NCBI GenBank assembly: GCA_028292485.1
Contig: JAQGMG010000019.1
Location: forward strand, 1 to 62,417
DNA length: 62,417 nucleotides
DNA from: Rhodocyclales bacterium
GTDB lineage: Bacteria; Pseudomonadota; Gammaproteobacteria; Burkholderiales; Rhodocyclaceae
Reading direction: 5' to 3'
The position numbers and the translations under genes are program-made. The number at the start of each line of letters is the position of its first letter. Position 1 is the first letter of the stretch. Under the pieces are notes generated by a model. It ran no database searches and was not told the origin of the DNA. It saw nothing but the letters and a program-made list of their open reading frames with translations. Of this stretch, positions 46,697 to 54,711 are shown one piece after another.

Positions 46697-47839
46697 TCAC
46701 ATGGGTCGGACAATCTGGTGCAGCACCAATGCCGTCGCGCCAATCGCGACTGCCTGCTCGCCAAAGCGCGCGATCGTGACGCTTGGCGGACGCAGGAAAC
46801 CTTCGGCGGCACGCGCATTGAGCGTCTGCAGTGCAGCGTCGATGTACGCGCCGCTAAAACGGCTGCACACCCCGCCCAATACGATCTGTGCCGGATCGAA
46901 GGTGCACCACAGATTGTGGATGAGTACGCCGAGATAGTGGCCCGCGTTCTTGAGCGTCTCTTCCACGTCGGGATCATTGGCCTCGACGCGCAACTTGAAT
47001 TCTTCAGGCGAGATACCGAGGGACTGCGCCATGGCGTTGAGCCCGATGAGCTCCTCGGCGGTGCGATGCTCTCCGTCCGACTTGAGCTGCTGGTTGCCCA
47101 CGCCACCGGCAAAGCCACCATGGCCGATGAGCAGGCGGTCACTGACGAATACGCCTGCACCGACGCTCAAGCCCAGATGGATATAGAGCAAAGGCTCTTC
47201 GACCGGCGTGCTGGCGAACTCGACTTCGCCAAGCGCGGCAGTTGCGGCACGGCCCTGTACATAGACAGGCAAGGTTGCCAGCCCGCGCAGGGCCAGCGCG
47301 CCGCGCAACTCGTCGCGCAAAGGCACATCGCGCCAGCCGAAGGTCGGTGAGAAATGCAGGATGCCGCTCACCGCATGCACCGGGCCGGGTACACCGATAC
47401 CGACGCCAAGCAGGCTGCGCTCCTGCGCAAGCAGCTGCTCCGCCAGTTCCGCAATGCCATCGGCAAGTATGGTCACGACCTTGATGATGTCCGTCGTGTC
47501 CATCGTGCGCTGCGTAGTGCCAATGACCTCGCCGGTAAGGTTGGTCGCGGCGACATCGATGCGCCCGGGCATGAGGTCTGCACCGATCAGCGCGAGCCGC
47601 TCGGTGTTGAGGCGCAGCGGCGTCGGGCGGCGTCCGAGACTACCTGTCACCAGTGCCGCATCCTCCGACACCCAGCCCTCGTCAACCAGCTCCTGCACGA
47701 GCTGGCTGATGGTTGATTTTGTGAGTCCTGTGCTGGTAGCGAGATCTGCACGCGATAAACCGGGTTGACCGCGTATCAGTCGGATCATTGCCATGCGGTT
47801 AATATTCTTGAGAAAACTTTGATCGCCGGTTATTGCCAT
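46697..47839 (-). CDS. ROK family transcriptional regulator, zinc motif absent
   Basis: The 380-residue protein has an N-terminal winged helix (about 10-70: MAMIRLIRGQPGLSRADLAT, STGLTKSTISQLVQEL) and a C-terminal ROK sugar-kinase-like domain (VGIGVPGPVHAVSGILHFSP, LYIHLGLSVGAGVFVSDRLL). It resembles NagC/Mlc/XylR repressors. The consensus ROK zinc site (GHxxx...CxCGxxGCxE) is replaced by GHGGFAGGVGNQQLKSDGEH with no Cys, so zinc binding is lost. No sugar genes are adjacent, so the target is unknown. AT-rich dyads in its upstream region suggest autoregulation. Confidence 0.88.
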   Translation of the reverse strand: MAITGDQSFLKNINRMAMIRLIRGQPGLSRADLATSTGLTKSTISQLVQELVDEGWVSEDAALVTGSLGRRPTPLRLNTERLALIGADLMPGRIDVAATNLTGEVIGTTQRTMDTTDIIKVVTILADGIAELAEQLLAQERSLLGVGIGVPGPVHAVSGILHFSPTFGWRDVPLRDELRGALALRGLATLPVYVQGRAATAALGEVEFASTPVEEPLLYIHLGLSVGAGVFVSDRLLIGHGGFAGGVGNQQLKSDGEHRTAEELIGLNAMAQSLGISPEEFKLRVEANDPDVEETLKNAGHYLGVLIHNLWCTFDPAQIVLGGVCSRFSGAYIDAALQTLNARAAEGFLRPPSVTIARFGEQAVAIGATALVLHQIVRPM

Positions 47840-47860
47840 GATTTCCCGTCAGAAACTTCC

Positions 47861-47892
47861 ACAATTATTGTTGTATATAAAAACTATATATT
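47861..47892. promoter_or_regulatory. AT-rich dyads upstream of the ROK regulator
   Basis: ACAAT-T-ATTGT (47861-47871) is a perfect 11-bp dyad and is followed by TATATA-AAAAC-TATATA (47874-47890), a second palindrome. Both are within 55 bp upstream of the ROK gene start. NagC/Mlc-type proteins bind AT-rich palindromes, so this is a reasonable autoregulatory operator or its promoter. This is an inference from position and symmetry. Confidence 0.4.
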
Positions 47893-48061
47893 CTTCCGGC
47901 GATACCGCTTCCCGAATCGCCAGGCACTATCATAAAAATACCGCGGCACTTGAATCTGCGCCACTTCCAACGCGCGCATGACGAGAAATTGTAACGCGTT
48001 CGCTCACGAAAATTATCAGGTGATTACCGTTGCCCAGCGAGCATTTTCCTACATAGGTGCG

Positions 48062-48101
48062 AAAAAAAACTCCGTCGGAAATTGTTTTCTCGACGGAGTT
48101 T
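48062..48101 (-). terminator. Rho-independent terminator of the lysis cassette
   Basis: On the minus strand, AAACTCCGTCG and CGACGGAGTTT form an 11-bp perfect stem with a 13-nt loop, followed by eight T (48062-48069). It lies 26 bp after the holin stop codon. Confidence 0.88.
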
Positions 48102-48127
48102 CTAGTGTCAATTGCGGGCGGATTTTT

Positions 48128-48577
48128 TCAGCCGTCGCCATCCTTCTTGTTGCCGACCTGATCTGTCTGCGTTCCCTTGAATTTATCAAAGCTGCGCAGG
48201 CCGGCGATACCCAGCATGCCGGACACCAGCACCCATAACTCGTCCGCCTTGAGCACCGGAGGTGGCGGCTGCGTTGTCGGCACCCAGCCGCGCGCCTGGA
48301 ACATCGACCAGCCCCACACCATCAGCGGATAGAGAATGAACTGATAGGCCAGCGCGATGCCGCCCACCCAGCCAATGAAGGGTCGCCAGCCTGCGACGAA
48401 GACGCTCGGGTGTTCCGCCTCGGTCTTGTCGATGTCCATCTGCCCTTTGACCAGATCGGCTTCGACTACTTTCTCCTGCATTGCAATCTTCAGACGTTCC
48501 TCGTCCGACGTGAACAGGTCGTCGGCCACCTTTCCGATGCCAGTCACCAAATCGCCAATACCCAGTAGCGGAATCAT
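48128..48577 (-). CDS. Holin with 3TM character (gene-transfer-agent type)
   Basis: The 149-residue protein starts MIPLLGIGDLVTGIGKVADD, followed by a charged helix (TSDEERLKIAMQEKVVEADLV) and then HPSVFVAGWRPFIGWVGGIA with two closely spaced membrane segments (about 83-105 and 128-145). The motif VAGWRPFIGWV plus ALAYQFILYPL is the hallmark of the 3TM holins found in gene transfer agents and phages. The start overlaps the muramidase stop by 4 bp. A perfect terminator follows. No other phage genes are nearby, so it is an orphan lysis gene. Confidence 0.82.
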   Translation of the reverse strand: MIPLLGIGDLVTGIGKVADDLFTSDEERLKIAMQEKVVEADLVKGQMDIDKTEAEHPSVFVAGWRPFIGWVGGIALAYQFILYPLMVWGWSMFQARGWVPTTQPPPPVLKADELWVLVSGMLGIAGLRSFDKFKGTQTDQVGNKKDGDG

Positions 48578-49089
48578 GTCAGCCCCTTCATCGTGCGGTT
48601 GATCCAGCCGAGGAGAAACTTGCTCTGGCTGCGATCCTTGTTGCATATCTCTGCGTAGCGCGCCACTTTGGCCAATGAATACTTGAGCACGAAAACGCCC
48701 TCATCGAGTTCATTGAGCGCAGCCAGCGTCTTCGGTCCGATGCGGCCATCGGGCACAGCGCTTACCACCAATTGCGCAAGCTTCGCCGCCGTCGATGTAC
48801 CAGCGTTAACGGCGAAATCGAATATGCCCGCAGCAATCGCCTGCGGCCCGATCGCGTCGCCGGAGACCACGTCCCAGAAATTGGCTTTGTAGAATTCACG
48901 CACCAGTCGCGACAGCTCCAGGTTGCCCATATCGCCACGATCGATGATCGTCCAGCCGGGCCAGTTCGAATGAAAATTGCGGGCGATGCCCGCGTAGGTC
49001 TGACCGCCGCGATCGCTCGCCACATTGGTCAGCTGGTATCCGCCTTCGTTTTGAATCATTTCCTCGAAAGCGGGGTTGAAGTCAGCCAT
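48574..49089 (-). CDS. GH108-type N-acetylmuramidase (endolysin)
   Basis: The 171-residue protein has MIQNEGGYQLTNVASDRGGQ near the N terminus, with the catalytic Glu of family GH108 (former DUF847) in NEGGY, then TYAGIARNFHSNWPGW and a C-terminal peptidoglycan-binding-type part (VPDGRIGPKTLAALNEL). It has no signal peptide, as expected for a holin-dependent lysin. A GGGAGGTG site stands 5 nt before the ATG at 49089; the longer frame to 49146 lacks this. Relatives include TtsA of typhoid toxin export and the endolysin of the Rhodobacter gene transfer agent. Confidence 0.87.
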   Translation of the reverse strand: MADFNPAFEEMIQNEGGYQLTNVASDRGGQTYAGIARNFHSNWPGWTIIDRGDMGNLELSRLVREFYKANFWDVVSGDAIGPQAIAAGIFDFAVNAGTSTAAKLAQLVVSAVPDGRIGPKTLAALNELDEGVFVLKYSLAKVARYAEICNKDRSQSKFLLGWINRTMKGLT

Positions 49090-49246
49090 GACAACACCTC
49101 CCTTGAAAAAGACACCTGCAAACCCGACGTCGCCCGATTGGCGCAATTCTCACGTTAGCAGTCGATGAGCGGGTGACGGGCTAGAATGCCCTTTTGGGTC
49201 AGCCGCCTGTGGCAACGACCATTCCGCACCATCGTCATATCAACGC

Positions 49247-50614
49247 ATGAGATCTGAAAATAACACGCGCGCGCTGTTTGGGGCGCTGCTTGCGCACGCA
49301 TCGCCGATTCTCGTTGCCCAGCTCGCGTCGATGAGCACCACAGTCGTCGACACAATCATCGCCGGCCACGTTGGCACCATCGATCTGGCTGCTGTCGGCA
49401 TCGGCTCAGGCATCTACATTTCGGTCATGCTGGCCCTTGCCGGTATCGTGCAAGGCCTCACGCCCATTGCTGCCCAACACTTCGGCGCGGGCCGCATTGC
49501 GCAACTGCCGGCCTGTTTTCAGCAAGGCATCTGGCTGGCCGGCATATTGGGGATGGCAGGCGCCGTGCTGCTCGCCTTTCCCGACTGGCTGCTGCATGCC
49601 AGCAGCATGACGATGCAGATAGAGGTACGCACCCACGCCTATCTTTCGATGCTGGCGCTGGCCCTGCCCGGCACGCTGATCTATCGCACCTGTGGCGGCA
49701 TGCTCAATGCCCTCGGCCGACCGCGCATGTTGATGTATCTCGGCCTTGGCAACGCGTGTGTCCACGTGCTGCTTGCACCTGCACTGGCCTTCGGCTGGTT
49801 CGGCACGGCGCCTCTGGGTGCGGTAGGCTGCGCGGTGTCGAATGTCGTCATCACCACGCTGCTGGCGATTGCCGGCATGGCCTATCTGGCGCGCTCGAAG
49901 CACTGCCGCACCCTGCATCTGCTGACCGGTTGGCAAGCGCCCTCTGCCGCGAAGATCGGCGAAATCCTGCGTGTGGGCTTGCCGATAGGCATGTCGGCGT
50001 TCGTCGAGATCACCAGCTTCGCGCTCATCGCGCTGATGGTCGCGCCGCTCGGACCCGTTGCCGTCGGCGGTCATCGTATTCTGGGCAGCTTCGGCGGTGT
50101 CTGCTACATGCTGCCGCTGTCCATTTCCATCGCCACGCTGGCGATGGTCGGCCAGGCGGCGGGCGCACAGGATTGGTCACGCGTGAGAAAGACAATACGG
50201 GTGGGCCTGCTGCTCGGTGTCGGCTCATCGACCTGCCTGGCGCTGCTGTTGTGGGCGAGCGGTGATGCGCTCATCCGCGCGTACACGCCCGACCCGGCTG
50301 TACAAACCCTGGCGATCAGCCTGATTGCCCTGATCGCGTTCTACCAGCTCTTCGACGCCGTGCAGACCGTCGCGGCACAAGCACTACGCGGCCTGAAACA
50401 GAGCATGGGTCCGATGACCATCCACATCCTCTGCTTCTGGGGCATCGGCATGGCCGGTGGCTGGTGGTTGTGTTATCGCGGCGCGCGCCTGCTCGGCATT
50501 GCACCGTTGGGACTGGGCGGTTTCTGGTGGGCTGCGACCATTGCCACAGTAGTTGCCAGTGTCATGTTTGCCGTGCTGCTGAAAATCGCGCTGCGCCGGA
50601 CAAAGCAGCATTAG
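49247..50614 (+). CDS. MATE family multidrug efflux transporter
   Basis: The 455-residue protein has about 12 transmembrane helices and the MATE/NorM pattern: LAQLASMSTTVVDTIIAGHVGT (residues about 22-45), LPGTLIYRTCGGMLNALGRPRM and AGAQDWSRVRKTIRVGLLLG. It would export cationic drugs with sodium or proton exchange. The substrate is not predictable. It is divergent from the lysis cassette and is followed by a double hairpin repeat. Confidence 0.92.
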   Translation: MRSENNTRALFGALLAHASPILVAQLASMSTTVVDTIIAGHVGTIDLAAVGIGSGIYISVMLALAGIVQGLTPIAAQHFGAGRIAQLPACFQQGIWLAGILGMAGAVLLAFPDWLLHASSMTMQIEVRTHAYLSMLALALPGTLIYRTCGGMLNALGRPRMLMYLGLGNACVHVLLAPALAFGWFGTAPLGAVGCAVSNVVITTLLAIAGMAYLARSKHCRTLHLLTGWQAPSAAKIGEILRVGLPIGMSAFVEITSFALIALMVAPLGPVAVGGHRILGSFGGVCYMLPLSISIATLAMVGQAAGAQDWSRVRKTIRVGLLLGVGSSTCLALLLWASGDALIRAYTPDPAVQTLAISLIALIAFYQLFDAVQTVAAQALRGLKQSMGPMTIHILCFWGIGMAGGWWLCYRGARLLGIAPLGLGGFWWAATIATVVASVMFAVLLKIALRRTKQH

Positions 50615-50664
50615 AAACGCACATCCGATCAGAAGATTCAACGGCTAACGCTGGTATGGACGTA

Positions 50665-50753
50665 AAGCGTGGGGCGGAGTGCAACTCCGCCGCATATATA
50701 TGCAAAACAGGATGATAGACAATCGGCGGAGTTGTCACTCCGCCCTACGCTAC
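50665..50753. repeat. Paired hairpin repeat (ggcggagt family)
   Basis: Two near-perfect hairpins, GGCGGAGT-gca-ACTCCGCC (50673-50691) and GGCGGAGTT-gtc-ACTCCGCC (50725-50744), are also complementary to each other in inverted orientation, within the frame CGTAAAGCGTGGGG ... CCTACGCTAC. They lie between the convergent MATE and M61 genes. The structure is that of a REP doublet (BIME-like). Confidence 0.75.
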
Positions 50754-50763
50754 AGACCCCGCA

Positions 50764-52563
50764 CTAGTCAGTTGCTTCGCGCCCCAGCCAGTCATCGCGC
50801 AGCTTGTTGATGGCAGCGCTTGCACGCGGAATGCGCATCAACGAACACTCTTGCATGCGTGGCACTTCGAAGCGTACCTTCGCCGTCATGAGCTCGTCGC
50901 GACGGAAACAGGTCATCTCGAACGTATTGCCTTTGTCATAACGAATCAGGATCGTTTCGAGATTGCCCGCGGTCACGCGCAATCCATCGATGGCGACAAG
51001 TTCGTCACCCGCCGACAAACCGGCACGCTGGGCGCTGCCGCCGTCGAGCACATTGGCAAGCTTCAGCGCATTGCCTTCGGCGCGTGTCTTGATGCCCAGC
51101 CCCGAGAGCAAGCCACCACGCTTGCGTTCCAGCGTGATGCCGAAAGGCTTGAGCAGTTTTTCAAACGGCACGTCGTTCGTACCCTCGACCCAGGCGGCGA
51201 TTTCGCGCGAGACGTCGACACCTGTTGCGGCCTTGATGATGGCAGGCACCTCGCCTTCCGCCACACCCTTGCCAGCAAGTGCGTAGTCGTTCCACAGATG
51301 CAGCATGACATCGTCAAGCGAGCGCCTGCCGTGTGTCACTGCGCGTATCGTCAGGTCGAGGCCGGCGGCAACGAGAGAGCCCTTGGTGTAATAGCTGACG
51401 ATGGCGTTCGGGCTGTTCTCGTCCTGCCGGTAATACTTGATCCAGGCATCGAAGGAAGATTCAGCCACGCTCTGTCTGGTGCGCCCGCTGTGGCGCTCGA
51501 CGCCCGCAATGGTCTTGGCGAGCATGCCGAGATAGTCGGCCTGCGAGATGAGGCCGCTGCGCACCAGGAACAGATCATCGTAGTAAGAGGTAAAGCCTTC
51601 GAAGACCCACAGCAGACTGGTATAGCCCTCCTCGCTCAAACGGTAGGGCAGGAAACGCGCGGGCTTGATGCGCTTGACGTTCCAGGAGTGAAAGTACTCG
51701 TGACTGCACAGCCCGAGAAAGCCACGGTAGCGCTCATCAATCGAGGTCGTACCCGGCACCGGCAAGTCGTTGCGCGAGCACAGCAAGGCAGTGGAAGCGC
51801 GATGTTCGAGCCCACCATAGCCCTCGCCTACCGCCATCACCAGGAAAAGGTAGCGCTTGAATGGCGCCACGCCGCCAAAGAAGTTGATTTGCCATTCGCA
51901 TATCTTTGCAAGGTCTGCGCACAGGCGTTTTTCGTCGAAGCGTGTACGCCCCGTCACCGCTACCTGATGCGGCACACCCGCAGCCGTGAATTTGAGAAGC
52001 TTGAACGTACCCATCTCGACCGGGTGGTCGACCAGGTCATCGTAATCCTCTGCGCGATAGACGCCGAAGCTGCCCGGTCTGGCGGCGCGCGCTGCGCCAC
52101 GCGCACTCGGCAGCGTCGTGGCCACACGCCAGTCGCCAAAGTCTTCACCAGCAGGCTTGATCAGCTCGACTTCGTGCGGCACATGCTCGCGCCCCGCCAC
52201 ACTGAGGAACATCTGCGTGCCGTTGAAGAAACCGTGAGTCTGGTCGAGATGTGCGCAGCGCACTGACAGATCCCAGGCGTAGATCTCGGCCACGACCTCC
52301 AGCGGCGCATCTGCGCTCAGCTTGCCGGTGTGCCAGGTTTGCTTGTCCTGCTTCTGCAAGGGCACCTTGCGAGCGCCCTGTCGCGCGTTCAGCGTCACGA
52401 TGTTCTTGGCGAATTCGCGAATCATGTAACTGCCAGGTAGCCAGGTGGGCAGACTCAGCCTGATGCCGTCGGCATCGGGTTGCGGCACGCTCAGTGTGAC
52501 GCGGAACAAGTGAGCGGCAGCGTTGGCAATCTCGACCGTGTAGCGCAAGGGCAGCTGTTTCAT
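50764..52563 (-). CDS. M61 family metallopeptidase with PDZ domain
   Basis: The 599-residue protein is a glycyl aminopeptidase-like M61 peptidase. It has an N-terminal beta domain (about 1-170), a zinc site HEYFHSWNVKRIKP (HExxH, about 289) with the downstream Glu in WVFEGFTSYYDDLF, and a C-terminal PDZ domain (about 485-570, GLSAGDELVAIDGLRVT). No signal peptide is evident, so it may be cytosolic. Family members cleave N-terminal Gly/Ala. It appears monocistronic. Confidence 0.9.
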   Translation of the reverse strand: MKQLPLRYTVEIANAAAHLFRVTLSVPQPDADGIRLSLPTWLPGSYMIREFAKNIVTLNARQGARKVPLQKQDKQTWHTGKLSADAPLEVVAEIYAWDLSVRCAHLDQTHGFFNGTQMFLSVAGREHVPHEVELIKPAGEDFGDWRVATTLPSARGAARAARPGSFGVYRAEDYDDLVDHPVEMGTFKLLKFTAAGVPHQVAVTGRTRFDEKRLCADLAKICEWQINFFGGVAPFKRYLFLVMAVGEGYGGLEHRASTALLCSRNDLPVPGTTSIDERYRGFLGLCSHEYFHSWNVKRIKPARFLPYRLSEEGYTSLLWVFEGFTSYYDDLFLVRSGLISQADYLGMLAKTIAGVERHSGRTRQSVAESSFDAWIKYYRQDENSPNAIVSYYTKGSLVAAGLDLTIRAVTHGRRSLDDVMLHLWNDYALAGKGVAEGEVPAIIKAATGVDVSREIAAWVEGTNDVPFEKLLKPFGITLERKRGGLLSGLGIKTRAEGNALKLANVLDGGSAQRAGLSAGDELVAIDGLRVTAGNLETILIRYDKGNTFEMTCFRRDELMTAKVRFEVPRMQECSLMRIPRASAAINKLRDDWLGREATD

Positions 52564-52757
52564 TCTTCGGAGTCGTGTGCGTGAAGGAGTTCGGACGATA
52601 CTACCGTGCTGCTCGCCAAGCGGCTACCACTGGACCTCTGCAGGCAGGCACCGTGGATCGGCAAGCGACTTGCGGCTGTGCGGCGGGCAAGGCTGAAGAG
52701 GTCCGGCTGATGCTGTTCTTCGGGTAACAACGTGTGAAATGCAAATGTCCCCCAACC

Positions 52758-52840
52758 GTCATTCCCGCGAAGGCGGGAATCCACTTCTACGTGATGCTCG
52801 TCCGTGCCACAAAGTGGATTCCCGCTTTCGCGGGAATGAC
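52758..52840. repeat. dRS3-like inverted repeat, copy 1
   Basis: The arms 52758-52786 and 52812-52840 are nearly exact complements and each contains ATTCCC-N8-GGGAAT (GTCATTCCCGCGAAGGCGGG...), the form of the Neisseria dRS3 repeat. A second copy at 54343-54423 has the same orientation and closely similar loop sequence. It lies just after the ybbA-like ATPase stop. Confidence 0.85.
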
Positions 52841-52849
52841 TGAATGTGC

Positions 52850-53539
52850 TCAAACATTCGCATCCTCGACAATCTTCCCCTGCTGCAAACGAACCTGTCG
52901 CCCGCATTTGTGCGCCAGATGTTCATCATGCGTGACCAGCATCAAGGTCGTACCCGATTCACGATTGAGCTCGAAGATCAGTTCGATGATCTGCTGCCCG
53001 GTGGCCACGTCGAGATTGCCCGTCGGCTCGTCGGCGAGCAGCACGGCGGGCTGCATGGCGAAAGCGCGCGCCAGCGCCACACGCTGCTGTTCGCCGCCGG
53101 AAAGATGCTTGGGGTAGTGCTTCAGCCGCGCGCCAAGCCCCACGCGCTCCAACCAGCGCACCGCCGTCGCACGTGCATCTTTGCGACCGGCAAGCTCCAA
53201 CGGCATCATGACGTTCTCTTCCGCCGTCAGCGCCGGCAATAGCTGGAAGGACTGGAACACGAAACCGAGCGAGGCGCCGCGCAAGCTGGCGCGCGCATCT
53301 TCATCCAGCGTAAAGATATCCTTACCCATGAGCCGCACCGTGCCCACGCTGGGTTCATCCAGGCCGGCCAGCAGCGCCAGCAGGGTCGATTTGCCGGAGC
53401 CCGATGCGCCGATAATGGCAACTGTTTCGCCAGCACAGACAGAGAGCTCGATATCTTGCAATATCGTCAGCGTGCCACCATCTGCCAAGGCAACGGTCTT
53501 GTTCAGGCCCACGGCCTCCAACACTTTGCGAGAATCCAT
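52850..53539 (-). CDS. ABC transporter ATPase, YbbA/LolD-like
   Basis: The 229-residue protein (start MDSRKVLEAVGLNKTV) has Walker A GASGSGKSTLLALLAGLDEP, LGFVFQSFQLLPALTAEENV (Q-loop), the signature HLSGGEQQRVALARAFAM, Walker B VLLADEPTGNLD and H-loop LVTHDEHLA. This is the MacB/LolD/YbbA subgroup. In E. coli the homologue ybbA is divergent from tesA as here, but is followed by the permease ybbP. No permease follows here. Earlier in-frame ATGs at 53545, 53557 and 53560 would overlap tesA. Confidence 0.88.
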   Translation of the reverse strand: MDSRKVLEAVGLNKTVALADGGTLTILQDIELSVCAGETVAIIGASGSGKSTLLALLAGLDEPSVGTVRLMGKDIFTLDEDARASLRGASLGFVFQSFQLLPALTAEENVMMPLELAGRKDARATAVRWLERVGLGARLKHYPKHLSGGEQQRVALARAFAMQPAVLLADEPTGNLDVATGQQIIELIFELNRESGTTLMLVTHDEHLAHKCGRQVRLQQGKIVEDANV

Positions 53540-53543
53540 ATTC

Positions 53544-54158
53544 ATGTTGCGATCCATCATCCTGTCACTCGGTCTGGCGTTTTTTTTACTGGGCGGCGGT
53601 GCCAATGCCGCTGGCATTCTTGTCATGGGCGACAGTCTTTCGGCAGGCTACGGCATAGACCAGCAGCGTGCCTGGCCGAACCTGCTCGCAGAGAAGCTCA
53701 AGCAGGAAGGCTACCGGTACGAAGTGCACAACGCCAGCATCAGCGGTGAGACGACCTCCGGCGGCCGCACACGCATCACCGAAGCGCTGCAACGAACCAG
53801 ACCGCAAGTGGTCATCGTCGAACTCGGTGCCAACGATGGTTTGCGCGGCTTGCCACTGAAAGCGATGCGCGAAAATCTCGATGCCATGATCGCTGCGTCA
53901 CAAGACTCCGGCGCCAAGGTGCTGCTCGTCGGCATGCGTATGCCGCCCAATCTCGGACAAAATTACACGAATAAGTTCCAGGCAACGTTCAGCGAACTTG
54001 CCAGAACGCGCAAGACTGCCCTGGTTCCGTTCCTGTTCGAAGGCATGGCGGGCCAGCGCGAGCTGTTCCAGCCCGATGGCCTGCACCCCGTTGCGAGCGC
54101 ACAGGGGCGCTTGCTGGACAATGTCTGGCCGCAGTTACGCCCGCTGCTGAAAAAATGA
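53544..54158 (+). CDS. tesA: Acyl-CoA thioesterase / lysophospholipase L1 (arylesterase)
   Basis: The 204-residue SGNH hydrolase has a signal peptide (MLRSIILSLGLAFFLLGGGANA) followed by GILVMGDSLSAGYGID with the catalytic Ser, IVELGANDGLRG with the Asn block, and a final DGLHPVASAQG with catalytic Asp and His. TesA acts in the periplasm on thioesters and lysophospholipids. The frame opens upstream to 53181 antisense to ybbA, but only 53544 gives the family N terminus. Its ATG is 4 bp from that of the divergent ATPase, leaving no room for a ribosome site outside the other gene. Confidence 0.92.
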   Translation: MLRSIILSLGLAFFLLGGGANAAGILVMGDSLSAGYGIDQQRAWPNLLAEKLKQEGYRYEVHNASISGETTSGGRTRITEALQRTRPQVVIVELGANDGLRGLPLKAMRENLDAMIAASQDSGAKVLLVGMRMPPNLGQNYTNKFQATFSELARTRKTALVPFLFEGMAGQRELFQPDGLHPVASAQGRLLDNVWPQLRPLLKK

Positions 54159-54201
54159 ATAGCCGTTTATCATTGTGTCAGGCGGGCGGCCTTTGTCTTT
54201 C

Positions 54202-54292
54202 GTAGGTCGGATGAGCGAAGTGTTATCCGACACTTGTAACGCATTGAAGCCTCTTCAAACGTCGGATAACGCTTCGCTCATCCGACCTACGC
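54202..54292. repeat. Inverted repeat after tesA (cgtaggtcggatgagcg family)
   Basis: The arms 54202-54232 and 54262-54292 match at 30 of 31 positions as reverse complements, with a 29-nt loop. The TGAGCGAAG core is shared with the repeats at 2119 and 21082. It lies 43 bp after the tesA stop. Confidence 0.85.
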
Positions 54293-54342
54293 CGCTGATC
54301 ACGCTGTTGAAGAAATCATGAAGCCGGCCGGAAGGTTGATTT

Positions 54343-54423
54343 CGTCATTCCCGCGAAAGCGGGAATCCACTTCTACGCTGGACCTGTGCCATTAAGTGGA
54401 TTCCCGCTTTCGCGGGAATGACG
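54343..54423. repeat. dRS3-like inverted repeat, copy 2
   Basis: The arms 54343-54372 and 54394-54423 are exact complements containing ATTCCC-N8-GGGAAT. The loop (TCTACG...TGTGCCA) resembles that of copy 1 at 52758-52840 in the same orientation. Together the copies flank the ybbA-tesA pair as ~80-bp direct repeats about 1.5 kb apart. Confidence 0.87.
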
Positions 54424-54458
54424 GATTTCAAAGCCAAGGACATGAGTATGTAAGTCCC

Positions 54459-54493
54459 AAAAAAATTGCCCTGAAAACTCAGGGCAATTTTTT
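54459..54493. terminator. Bidirectional rho-independent terminator
   Basis: ATTGCCCTG (54465-54473) and CAGGGCAAT (54480-54488) form a 9-bp stem with a 6-nt loop. Both sides are flanked by A/T runs (A 54459-54465, T 54488-54493). It ends the DUF1328 gene transcript on the minus strand and can stop plus-strand read-through from tesA. Confidence 0.88.
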
Positions 54494-54527
54494 CGTCATG
54501 ACTGCGTTGTTGCGTCACGCCGGTACG

Positions 54528-54680
54528 TCAAGTCCTGCGCAGAAAGGCGACCAGCGCCATGATCAGGAAAACGATGAAACAGACCTTGGCAATCCAGGCC
54601 GCGGTACCCGCGATGACACCGAAGCCCAGCACGGCGGCGATGATCGCAACGATCAGAAAAACGACGGCATAGTGAAGCAT
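54528..54680 (-). CDS. DUF1328 (YtjA family) membrane mini-protein
   Basis: This 50-residue gene starts [20 protein letters not shown] and continues with [20 protein letters not shown] to LVAFLRRT. The two hydrophobic helices with a short Gly-rich turn are the complete YtjA/DUF1328 pattern. The function is unknown; members are often found with stress-response genes. A terminator follows 35 bp after the stop. It is 31 bp downstream of the small lipoprotein gene on the same strand, so the two probably form an operon. Confidence 0.88.
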   Translation of the reverse strand: MLHYAVVFLIVAIIAAVLGFGVIAGTAAWIAKVCFIVFLIMALVAFLRRT

Positions 54681-54711
54681 GATTTTCTCCTGTCAGTCCG
54701 GTTGGTTCCGG

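Noticed and set aside
48128-49089. Prophage remnant including neighbouring genes
   Set aside because: Flanking ROK and MATE genes are ordinary chromosomal genes and no other phage gene is present, so only the two-gene cassette is called.
50851-52266. 471-codon plus-strand frame opposite the M61 peptidase
   Set aside because: Antisense shadow with low-complexity composition.
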